A stretch of 64,000 nucleotides of DNA. Source: Berberis thunbergii. Its lineage: Eukaryota > Streptophyta > Magnoliopsida > Ranunculales > Berberidaceae. The DNA is taken from the NCBI GenBank assembly GCA_003290165.1, contig QNQO01000196.1, positions 62,001-126,000 on the forward strand, read 5' to 3'. Made by a program: the position numbers and the translations under genes. Shown here one piece after another: positions 34,065-54,836 of this stretch. Numbering within the stretch: position 1 is the stretch's first letter; the number at the start of each line of letters is the position of its first letter. The notes beneath the pieces were generated by a model. The model searched no databases and was not told the origin of the DNA. It worked only from the letters and a program-made list of their open reading frames with translations.

Positions 34065-34860
34065 CATTGATAAATGAATCAGCACCAAGTTGGGTTCTAT
34101 CAAATCGCACTTTCACAGCTACATCTTTGCCCTCTGGAAGCTTTCCAAGGTAGACAATTCCAAAACTACCACAGCCTATAACCTCTTTGAATTTGTTAGT
34201 CACTGCTTTTATGTCTTTGTAGGTTAAAACTTTTGCAGCATTTCAGTTTCGCATCTGTGGCATTGTGCCTAAGCAATAAAATTAGCAATGTCATATTAGA
34301 ATGTAGTAGTCTCATAGTAATGCCAGGAGTGTACTCAAACCATACATACTTGTTCTATATGTGGTGTCTGTCCCATGTTTCTTTCTTTTGTACAAGAATA
34401 TTAGAAATAAGATAAAGAGTATGGCAAATAACAATCCACCAACTACAAAAATTATAATGGCCCTCAGGCTGTGCCTGTTATGCTTCTTTCGGCTAAAGAT
34501 TGTAACCTCAGGCACCTCTACTGAATTATTGTTTGAGAATTGGTTACATGTCAAAAACAAGAAGGAGAGGCATAAATTTCCTGATGAGCATGAATATGAT
34601 TAAATCTACAAATAGATAGAAACAATGTGAGGTTAACCTCATACCTGACTTCCAAACTTTCCCTATTCAATGACTCTGGCAGGGTACCCTCGAGTTTATT
34701 ATTTTCAAGATTTCTACATAACAAAATATCATACAAGTTATAGAACAACTATCTACCCAAATAAAAATAAAAATATTTGCAATTTTACAGAAACTTGCTT
34801 ACAATAATTGAAGCTCCTTCAAATCTCCCAATTACAGAAACTTGCTTACAATAATCGAAG
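34065..34860 (-). pseudogene. Fragment of an LRR receptor-like kinase gene
   Basis: Minus-strand pieces in gene order: LENNKLEGTLPESLNRESLE (an LRR, about 34700), a transmembrane segment with flanking basic residues (IIIFVVGGLLFAILFILFLI then FLYKRKKH, about 34470-34380), and the start of a protein kinase domain (YKDIKAVTNKFKEVIGCGSF, GIVYLGKLPEGKDVAVKVRF, DRTQLGADSFINEV, 34235-34065). This holds the Gly-rich loop and the VAVK lysine; the closest family I can name is the plant At5g48740-like LRR kinases. The remainder of the kinase, including HRD and DFG, is missing. The G-loop has Cys for the usual Arg/Lys. It is likely cargo of the second CACTA-like element. Confidence 0.75.
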
Positions 34861-35285
34861 AAATTACAGAATTGAATAATGGGTATTGAAGAGGAGATCG
34901 AAAATTCGAAACCCTAATAGCGATGAAGAGAATGGAAGAAGAGAAACACACCTCTGGTTTGAGCTTCTTCATTTCCTGAAACAAAAAAAAACAAAAAACA
35001 AAAAAACTTCAGATCTTAAGAACGAAGAATCAAACTTCAGATCTTACCTTCAAACTTCGGATCTGAAGAAGAAGAAGAAGAAGAAGATGAGATCTTACCT
35101 TTTCGCCCTTCTTCTTCTTTCGTCCTTCTTCTTCTCTGCTTGGTGGCTTGGTGGGAGGGGTTTGGGTAGAGGAAGAGAGGGGAAAGGAGAGAGTGAGGAA
35201 AGCATCGGAATGAACGAAGTCCCGAAGGACTGGAAGCGGCGAAGGAGAGGGAAGGAGGAAGGAGGTGAGTCGCGAATCAGCGCAG
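34861..35285 (-). promoter_or_regulatory. Probable leader region of the second CACTA-like element
   Basis: Purine-rich GAAGAAG and AGATCTTACCTT motifs parallel those at 31490-31700 in the first CACTA element. A (GAA)n microsatellite is at about 35065-35089. The functional role is inferred from position. Confidence 0.35.
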
Positions 35286-35920
35286 GGGGTATAAATTGTA
35301 TACTCTAATCCGGTGTTTCCTAGATCTAATACAACGGTTTATAAACACAATATCATTTTCAGTGGCGGGATGGATTCGCGGTTTTTTTTCTTTCTTTACC
35401 GGCGCTTATTTACCAAATCGCCGGTATTGTGAGCGCTTTATCGGTGCTTTCAAACCAAAATGCCAGTATTGAAAGATCTTTACCGGTGCTTTTTACATCT
35501 AATACGGCGTGTTTAAAAAACAATTTTATTTTTGCTCTTCACCGCCGCTTAGAAAATACAACGCCGGTATTGTTCGATATGTACCGGCACATTAGAAAAT
35601 ACAACGCTGATATTGTTCGATATGTACCGGTGCTTTATTGTATAAACTTCGTGATTGCTTAAGACTTAATTTTTCGCCCTAGTGGGAAACGATCACGGGT
35701 TGTTTCCGGCGTTTTATATCCCAAACGTCGTTATTGTTTATGTTGTACCGGAGCTTTTATTGAAACGCCGCCGTAAAAGTGTCGTTTTAGACTCTTTTTT
35801 TTTGTAGTTCTAAAGCGTCATAAAAGTGTCGTTATTCGCGGGTTGGTTACTCTTTACCGGCACTTGTAACATCTAAAGCGGCGGTTTAGAAAACATAATA
35901 TTATGTTCATCAGTAGGATG

Positions 35921-35928
35921 GGTTGGAG
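35921..35928. repeat. Target-site duplication of hAT-like element 2, left copy (GGTTGGAG)
   Basis: It pairs with GGTTAGAC at 36965-36972; six of eight bases match. Confidence 0.6.
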
Positions 35929-36964
35929 TAGGGGTAGGCACGGGACAGGATGGGACTAGATAAACCCATCCCTATCCCATCCCGTTCATTCGGGATCGAG
36001 ACGGGATGGGATGGGAAAAACCTCATCCCGACCTCGTCCCATCCCAAACGGGTTCGGGACGAGATCAGTGTGCTCTGATTATATGCATTTCATTTTATTT
36101 AATCAATCTCATAATTTGGTTGCTTGTACTCATCTGTGTTAGACTTCAAAGCATTCCACCCCTGCAAATTGCTTGTTCTTGAAGAAGAAACTCATATGCA
36201 TCCAGCAGTGCATTTCAATTTCGAACAATATATTTGCTAAGTATAGAAGAACATATTTAAACAAACATAATGTACACAACGCAAAGAATAACACTCAGTT
36301 TTACCCTTGCATAGGTATCTGAGCTACCAGTGACAAAAACCGTTCCACTAGCATTATATGCACAATACAATATTTGGTGGCTTGATGGATCAGTACTAGT
36401 TGAGGGACCATTGCTCTTCCCTGAAGTTAATTCCAAGTTAAGATTTCAGTCACCAAATTCCAAAAACCCCAGCCAACCAACCAACCAAAACACACTATGT
36501 AAACTTGAAACAAACCAGTGATAGCATCTGAAGGCTTTGGAATGTAAATGCGAGGACTGGCATTGGTATTCCTAATATCCCAGATACGACATGTTCAATC
36601 ATCTGATGATCTAGTAGGAAGGTAATAGAAATAAAATCAGATACAAATTGAACTTCGAGAGAGTTTAATATTCATGTAATAACTATGTAATAGCTAACTG
36701 CAAAAAATATGCTACCAAACTTGCATTGCAGGTATTTCTAAATGTTTAAATGGCAGAAAGTTGAGGGACGTATTCTAGAAAATACTCATTAATACCAGAG
36801 TGAAAAATTAGCTCGGGATGGGACGAGATTGGCGGGATTAAAAATCTTCATCCCATCCCATCCCATCCAATTCTAGATCGAGACAGGATGAAATTATTCA
36901 ATCCCATTAAGACCCGAAAAAATCGGGACGGGATCAGGATCGCGGGATGGGATGCCCACCCTTA
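35929..36964. mobile_element. Non-autonomous hAT-like element 2 (1036 bp) carrying WD40-gene exons
   Basis: The ends are TAGGGGTAGGCACGGGAC and, inverted, TAAGGGTGGGCATCCCATCC. Subterminal regions are full of GGGATGGGA and its complement. It sits in the CACTA subterminal array, which continues on both sides. No transposase is present; the interior carries pieces of a host WD40 gene on the minus strand. Confidence 0.75.
36130..36605 (-). pseudogene. Captured exons of a WD40-repeat/bromodomain-type gene
   Basis: Three minus-strand exon pieces in order: 36600-36530 (TCRIWDIRNTNASPRIYIPK then PSDAI), 36429-36313 (KSNGPSTSTDPSSHQILYCA then YNASGTVFVTGSSDTYAR) and about 36170-36135 (NALKSNTDEYKQP). 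They match consecutive parts of the WD40 domain of plant BRWD/PHIP-like proteins (At2g47410/At5g49430 type), with introns between. A stop falls just before TCRIWD. The rest of the gene is absent, so this is a transposon-borne fragment. Confidence 0.7.
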
Positions 36965-37466
36965 GGTTAGACGTTTTTTTTATCTTGCCCGGCGCTTCAA
37001 AATACGGTGCCGGTATTGGTTACTCTTTACCGGCGCTTTCAAAAGCATGCCGGTATTGGTTACACTTTCCCGACGCTTTGAGTAAAATGCCGGTATTGGT
37101 TATTCTGTACCGGCGCTTTGTATAAAATGCCGGTATTGGTCGCTCTTTGCCGGCGCTTATTTACATCAAATACGGCGCTTCCAAAAAATACAATTTTATT
37201 TTGAATTTATGACGGATTTTTTCATCTTTACCGGCGCTTCAGAGAATAAACGCCGGTTTAGGGTAATCTTTGCCGGCGCTTTATAAGTAAAACGCCGGTT
37301 TAGGGTGATATTTCCTGGCGCTCCATTATAAACGCCGGGGGTGCTTGAGACTCATTTTATTGCCAGCGCTTGATATCGTAAACGCTGTTAATGATAATGT
37401 TTTACCGGCGCTTTCAGTGAAACGCCGCCGTTAAAGTGCCGGTTTAGACCTCGTTTTTTATAGTGA

Positions 37467-37540
37467 GTACTTTGTCCTCGCGATAAGTGATTTTTACCAC
37501 GTATATGGTCGTGATGATAGTGTTATTTAATGTATCATCA
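37467..37540 (-). repeat. 5' LTR stub of the outer element
   Basis: It reads GTCCTCGCGATAAGTG...TTACCACGTATATGGTCGTG and ends TGTATCATCA, matching 940-1010 of the outer 3' LTR. Only about 74 bp remain before the second CACTA-like element. The U3 edge gives the TG...CA terminus and is followed by AAATC. Confidence 0.75.
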
Positions 37541-37545
37541 AAATC

Positions 37546-38390
37546 ATTTATGCATCATAGACACTTGCTTTGGAGTTGTAAAACTGCTACAGAGGTTTGG
37601 AAAATAATCATAGCCAAAGGCCTCACTATTACACCTTTTCTTTCATCTTTTCATGACTGGGTTAGATCTTGGTTCATTATTGCTGTTGCCACCTTGAACA
37701 CCTACAAGGAGAAACACTTCCATATCAATTTCTTGGCTAATGTGCTTTGACAACTGTGGAAAGCTCGTAGTAATTTCAATTTCCAGAATTCTGCTAACTT
37801 TATGGTTATGACAGCCTTCAATGAAACAACATTTTATGTTTTCAGAAACGTCTATCTAAATATGATCTTCCTTTTATTGTTACTTCATGGTGTCCCCCTC
37901 ATATGTACCGGTTTGCATTGAACACGGATGGGCCCTCGTTGAGGAATCCTGGTCCAAGTGGAGCTGCATGGATTATCCTTAATTTTTACAGGATGCTGTG
38001 TTACTGTCAAAAATCATTATCTGAGCATACAACAAAAATGGTGGCCGAAGCAATGGCAATCTTTCATGGACTACCTTATGGTATACAACGTAATTACCAT
38101 CGTATGATCATTCAAAGTGGTTCACAGGTTCTTTAAGATGCTCCAAATGCACCGATTATCAAGCTGGAATGCTCTGAAGCGGCAACTAAAACACTCCCCA
38201 GTGATGGCAATCTGGAAATTGCTCCCCTAGCTATATCAATTCACTCTCAAGCATGTTCCTCGGGAAGCGAATGGGCCAGCTGATCTCCTTGCTAAGCAAG
38301 TTGTTATTAGGATATATTATGATCTTTACGTTGTACCTTCTACAGAGGAAGCAATCACTATCAACGAACTCTGTACTAACTTATTATAAA
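37546..38390 (+). pseudogene. LINE ORF2 fragment, right half (zf-RVT and RNase H)
   Basis: The plus strand continues the LINE interrupted at 465. HHRHLLWSCKTATEVWKII is the zinc-binding reverse-transcriptase tail (HxxxxC), followed after a stop by LWKARSNFNF. Then LNTDGPSLRNPGPSGAAWII and MVAEAMAIFHGL (37903-38136) give the RNase H (RVT_3) domain with its first Asp and a Glu. A late FLGKRMGQL...LLAKQVVI-like stretch lies in shifted frames near 38260-38300. Several stops and frameshifts show an old copy. Confidence 0.75.
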
Positions 38391-39811
38391 TAAAATAGCA
38401 GCTTCGGAAAGAAAAAGAATAAAAAAACCATAGATACCGTAAGCTTGACATTATCGAGCCTATTTGAGATGCCCTCTTCAGAATCTCGTGGGATGCATAA
38501 GAGTTCCATAAGCCTTGAAAGATTGACAAGATACCATATCGCAAACAAAAGAATAAATTTATTCATGTTACTAAACCTGACTAGAAGTTTTGCCACCTTT
38601 GAAGAAATGTAATTGTTATAAACTACATGAAATGTTCTACAAGTTTGCATTAATAGCTCTGAATTTTCGATATATTGTTTGGTTTTGTAAAGCCACTATG
38701 GAAACGAAAATACTTCGAAACCAAGTTTTTGCAACTTGGGTGACATGGCATGATGCTAAAATTTTCAAGATACATGTAAACATTTTCATTTTATGCCACC
38801 TAACCCTATTTGCAAAAACCGGATTCCCTAGCAAGGTTATGGAAAATGACTCGAGTCTAGACGAATGGTAACCAAGATTTTGCAACTAGGTTTTGCATCA
38901 GAAGTGATGTGGCATGATCTAGGAGGATGATGCATTCCTCGAGATACATGTAAACCTACTCTAGAGAAAATAGTCTACACACTTTCATTGCTTGCTACAT
39001 ACTTTTGAGTTGATGGTTTAGGTTCCATCAAGTAGCTTGGAGAAAACATGCTCACAGAGATTTTTTTATTTTTATTTTTTTTTTGTTTATGAACTACTGA
39101 ACAGAAGCACTACTATCTTAAGAACCTGTCAGCACAGCAAGATGTTCTCTGTGCTGGGTGTGAATTCAGTTCCAAAATGCATCCACATGCCACCTGAGCA
39201 AGGCATAATTTTATTTTGAAGTTAAAAGTTGAATGATTTAATATCACAAAGCTTTGACTGAATCCGAACTTTAATAACTTCAGCCACAAGTCTCATTAGC
39301 TAAACATCTACAAGAAAAAAATCAATCCATATTCCCATCCAGTAAAAAATTGTAACAATTAATTAGAACAAAAAATCCCAGTAAAACCACTACTGAATTT
39401 CTGAATACCTGATAAATTGAGTATCATGCCAGAGCCTTGCTTCAAGGATAAGGACACAAGTTTGTGAACGAGATTGCAATAAGCACAGAACAAAAATAAT
39501 TCATGTCAACTGTCATTTTACTCGAGAATGAAAGCAGAGTAGAGTTCCAACTTCTCTTCCATGAAACTCCATAATATTTCAGCCCAACTAAAGTAAAGCA
39601 AAATCCCTGCAACCAAAACCACTAATGCACAAATCCAGTGCACCTTTTCTTTACTATTTTTACTGTACCTAGTTTACAAGAATATTAAGAAATTTATTCA
39701 AAGATAAATGCAATTCTATTTTCTTTTTGAGATTACAATAAATGTCAAATGCTAATTTACATCTCCAAGACAGACTACAACCAATGATATCAATCTTGGC
39801 TGTAGCAATAC
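38391..39811. other. Intergenic, downstream of SDH1
   Basis: AT-rich, no gene seen. A degenerate direct repeat of about 80 bp built on ACCAAGTTTTTGCAACTTGG, GTG(A/T)CATGGCATGAT and AGATACATGTAAAC occurs near 38720-38780 and 38870-38955. Confidence 0.5.
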
Positions 39812-39817
39812 TTTATT
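39812..39817 (-). terminator. Candidate poly(A) signal AATAAA of SDH1
   Basis: The minus strand reads CCAATAAAGT about 56-61 bases after the SDH1 stop codon. It is the canonical hexamer at a plausible distance. Confidence 0.5.
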
Positions 39818-39872
39818 GGAATCTCACAATGTCAAAACATCAACATGAGGTCTTTCCTAATTGAGTAAAAGT

Positions 39873-51248
<11,376 letters not shown>

Positions 51249-51508
51249 CTTCGCTTCTTCTCGCTTGCTCGCTCGAGATTGGTTTCCCCGGAGATCCAAG
51301 AGGGTTTGTTTGAGGGCGAAATAGTTGGAAAAGCAGGAATAAAAAGGTAATGAACATGCACTGATTGCCACTGTTTTTAGGAACATTTACCAAAGTGGCA
51401 GTATTAGTCGATTGATTATGGTTAATTTTAGAGGTACCAAAATGGCCACATTTTCGGTGGCAACTAATTTTAAAAAGGTAACGTGTTTGGCCCTTTGTCC
51501 GTAAGCAT

Positions 51509-51517
51509 AAAGGCAAA
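51509..51517. repeat. 9-bp target duplication (AAAGGCAAA), left copy
   Basis: The identical partner is at 51707-51715, flanking the palindromic MITE. Confidence 0.85.
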
Positions 51518-51706
51518 GGGGAATTCTAAATGTCGAGGAAACCAGCGAGGAAACGAGCGAGGACAGCGACGTGGCGGGGTGGGAGCCGTCCACCCCACTC
51601 GGGATGTGAGCACAAAAAAATGCGGCACGCATCCCGAGTGGGGTGGACGTCTCCCACCCCACCACGTCGCTGCCCTCGCCCGTTTTCTCGCTCTCTAGCC
51701 TCACTC
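51518..51706. mobile_element. Palindromic Mutator-like MITE, copy 1, upstream of SDH1
   Basis: A 189-bp element between perfect 9-bp duplications, the size typical of Mutator-like transposition. It begins GGGGAATTCTAAATGTCGAG and ends (inverted) GAGTGAGGCTAGAGAGCGAG. The centre is a long hairpin: GCGACGTGGCGGGGTGGGA...CACTCGGGATG pairs with CATCCCGAGTG...TCCCACCCCACCACGTCGC around a loop of about 20 bp. It lies 270 bp upstream of the SDH1 start codon, so within the likely promoter. Confidence 0.85.
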
Positions 51707-51754
51707 AAAGGCAAACTTTTAACCATCCGTCATCGCTCTCTCACACCCCAATTA

Positions 51755-54585
51755 TTTTTTTTTGTTAAAGCTTCCAGCATATTTAACTAGTGAAAGGATA
51801 AAGAACGCTAGTTGTCCGGTTAGTGTAGCAAGCTCATGAGCTTCGCCGTTAAGCTCACAAGGAATAAAGCTACAAAACCAATTACAAATGAAATGAAAGT
51901 AAATGTTTAATACTACTAAGAAGAGGTTGCCACATCCAGCAATCGTTAGAATGTCTCGTCTGATTCTAAGAATGCAACAAAGAAATCAGTGAGCCTGGGT
52001 CTCTCAGCAAGATCCTTGTGTCCCAATGACGTAATTGGATCAGCAAAAGGGTCGCCTCTACTACAAAACATTAAGCCATTGTAGCATCAAAAACTCTCCA
52101 GATATAGGAGAGGTTATCTACGCAATGATCACGCCGCTAGCATCAACTGCCACCACACCTACTGCCTCTTGCTGTGAGGAAGCAAAAAAGTAAGCATCAT
52201 AAGTAACCATAATCATATTTGGGCTAGGCTGGTTTGGAAAAAGTCTAGGCTTTTCTAGCTTGGTTGATAATGTGATGGTGTCTCACAGCTAGAAGTTGAT
52301 CATGGAAAATGGCTCGTCTAGAAGATGCCTGGTCCGTTTGGGAGATAGATTGCGGGTGGACGAGAGACGGGTTTGGCAAGGCTTGGGTGATGTGCAAAGT
52401 GGTTCGGTTGTCATTGAGAGTTGTTTCTAAGGATTGGTGGATAGTCATATGTCTGAAATGCCTGGGGTTGGAACCTGGTGTCTCAAACCATTGTTTGACC
52501 TAAGCAGACCATGTTTTAATGTTACGAACCATCCAAATAGTGAAAATAATTGCAGTGAATTGGGATAACATTTCATCTCTAGCCAAAGTATGTTGTTTCG
52601 CCGTTTCCCACATAAAAAATAGAGCTTTTGTAGTGGTAGGTGGGATCATGAATGACTGCAGCCCAATTAATTGGGATAGGTGAAAGCTGCCAGTGTCGGG
52701 AGATGATTGGGCAAAGAAAAAAAAGATGATAAATATCCTCCTGGTGGTTGCGACAAAAGACTCGAGTTCTCAATCGAAACATGAACTCTATTCAGATTTT
52801 CAAAATTGGAAGCAGGTTTTGGGCTATCTTCCAAAGGAAAAGGGCACTAGCAAGGGCTTTGATTTGCCATAACTCTTGGAAGAGTTTAACAGGGGGATGA
52901 TTGCTTTCTTGTCAAGTAGTGGACGATTCCCTGAATTCTACTAAAAAGGCTTTGTAGCACTTTTAACATAAAACATACGTCATTTGTTGAATGTCCAAAT
53001 AAGCTTATCAGGATCAGAGGAAGGGCGAAAAGTGATATCGAGAATATCCGAAACCACAAAAGGAGGGTACCAAGTGCGAAGTAGACTCATGTTCCAAGAC
53101 AAAAGAAGTCCAATTGAAGGGTTCCAAAATTCGATATCTTAGAAGGAGAATTTTGTCTTCCAGGGGCAAAAGAAAAGCAATCAGCGAGAATGTGACTTGT
53201 TTTCACCCTACAATCCACAAATCAGTTGTATCACCTGATCTGATTTGCCACCGACGATGGTTTTTCATTTTTGCTAACACACTAAGATTTCCTTTCCAAG
53301 CAAAGGAAGCTGAAGTCGGAGCTTTGGAAAGTTGAAAAATACTCTTGTGATGGTAGTAAATGTGCTGAAGTTGGATTGAACGCTGATTAAGTGGCTTTGA
53401 AATCCCTTGCCAAATATGTTTTTGCCATTAAGGCCATATTTTTTATATGAGCAGGGGGAATATTTAGTCCGCCCAAGTGGCGAGGAAGGGATATGCGGTC
53501 CGAGGGACAAAGGTGTTTAGCTTTTCCATCCGTGGTATTGTTCCACCAGAAATTCTTTGTAATTTGATCCAGTTTGGACATGATAGAAACAAGAAGCAGA
53601 AAAGTTTGCATTGTGTAGGTCGGGATATAATTGATGACGGCATTGATCATAACAGTTCACTTGGCTTGGGACAAGACTTTGGATTTCCAAGAAGAGAGTT
53701 TGTTGTTAATTTTGTCCACTAGGAATTGAAAGTCTGGTGCTTTTTTTTTAGAGTAACAAAGGGGAACCCATATATTTTTCTTTAGGGTTGAAATCCTTTG
53801 ATCCTAGAATTTTGTTAATCATCTTAGCATGTCTAGGATGGACATTTGAGCTGTAAAAGACAAAGGATTTGTCATAGTTCACTGCTTGTCAAGAGGCCAC
53901 GCGAAGCAAGGATGTCTTTTACGTTGTGAGCTTTAGAAAAGGAGGCCTTGCAGAAAATCATGAGGTCATTTGCATACAACAAGTGACTGATTGAAGGAGA
54001 TAGTTGTCTAATGTTGATGTCTTTGATAAGAGCCGTACTTTTCACAACAGAGAGTAACTAAGACAAATATTCCGCTACGATGATGAACGGGTAAGGGGAG
54101 AGAGGATCACATTGTCCAAGTCCTCTAGTGGGAGAGATGCTGGGAAGGGGTGCCATTGAGCAAAGCTCTCAGAGTGGATATAGAGATGCATTGCTCAATC
54201 AATTGGATCCATTCAACTGCGAAACCGAGTTGTTTGAGAATACAAAGAAGAAAAGACTATTCTACTCTATCATGTGTCTTGGCTATATTGATTTTGATGG
54301 CCATCCACCCTTTTTTTTCCTGCAGTGTTTCATTTGAAAAAAAGTTTCATGGGCTAAGGCAATGTTGTCCGCGATGGATCTACTTTTAAGGAAAGCCCCT
54401 TGGTTGGGGGAGACAATATTATCAAGCATAAGTTTAATTCTATTAGCCAGAATTTTGGAAATGGTCTTGTAGATAACATTGCAAAACCTTATAGGGATGA
54501 AATCAGGGGACACAGGATTTGACACCTTGGGTATGAGCGCAAGAAAGGTCTCTTTAGATTGAGATCTCATTCATAGGAAATAATA
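51755..54585 (-). pseudogene. LINE 1, 5'-truncated ORF2 (RT, zf-RVT, RNase H end)
   Basis: Minus-strand pieces in order: 54570-54283, LINE reverse transcriptase (ETFLALIPKVSNPVSPDFIP, FCNVIYKTISKILANRIKLM, NQGAFLKSRSIADNIALAHE); 53650-53387, the post-RT region (NYIPTYTMQTFLL, KNFWWNNTTDGKAKHL, LPRHLGGLNIP); 52782-52579, the zinc-binding domain (CRNHQEDIYHLFFLCPIISR HW); and finally HELATL near 51830. A run of A on the minus strand near 51752 fits the poly(A) tail. The 5' end is truncated and there are many stops. Confidence 0.8.
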
Positions 54586-54836
54586 AAAATAAAAAATATA
54601 AGTATGTCAACCGATTTTATCGAATAATAATGAAAATATATAAGCTAAAAGTTATTCAAAATCCATCCCATGAATGAAAAACAAATCATTCCTATGATTA
54701 ATTTTTGCAAGAGCAAAGCTACAAAAATGTTTTGGTTGACATTGTTGATTCCTAGTGTCCAAAAACATAGCCGATATATTATTTTTTGTGTTAAAAGGTC
54801 TCTAACCAATAATATTATATAATATGGTTAAATAAC
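54586..54836. other. AT-rich spacer between two LINEs
   Basis: No feature seen. Confidence 0.4.

Larger units (their letters stand above)
35286..37466 (-). mobile_element. 5' end of a second CACTA-like element with a GC-rich subterminal repeat array
   Basis: The right end, read on the minus strand, is CACTATAAAAAACGAGGTC. Inside it about 20 degenerate copies of ACCGGCGCTT...AACGCCGGTATTGGT run from 35399 to 37420, interrupted by a hAT-like element at 35929-36964. A degenerate second terminus (TTTTTTTTTGTAGTTC preceded by AACGCCGCCGTAAAAGTG) near 35805 suggests a partial duplication of the end. The left terminus was not found. The element abuts 74 bp of LTR at 37467. Confidence 0.65.
466..37540 (-). 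mobile_element. Outer Ty3/gypsy retrotransposon, Tat-like lineage, heavily nested and dead
   Basis: Read on the minus strand the order is 5' LTR stub (37467-37540), gag (16520-14888), protease (about 14890-13014), reverse transcriptase (12690 to about 11990), RNase H (4812 to about 4020), integrase (about 3900-2754), an antisense ORF region (about 2170-1330), polypurine tract and 3' LTR (1010-466). An antisense ORF between integrase and the 3' LTR points to the Tat group (Grande/Retand/Ogre relatives). Later insertions interrupt it at 4813-11989, 13416-14663, 16616-32142 and about 33640-37466. Stops, frameshifts and an internal RT deletion show that it is inactive. The leader and most of the 5' LTR are missing, apparently lost in the rearrangement around the large CACTA. 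Confidence 0.8.
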
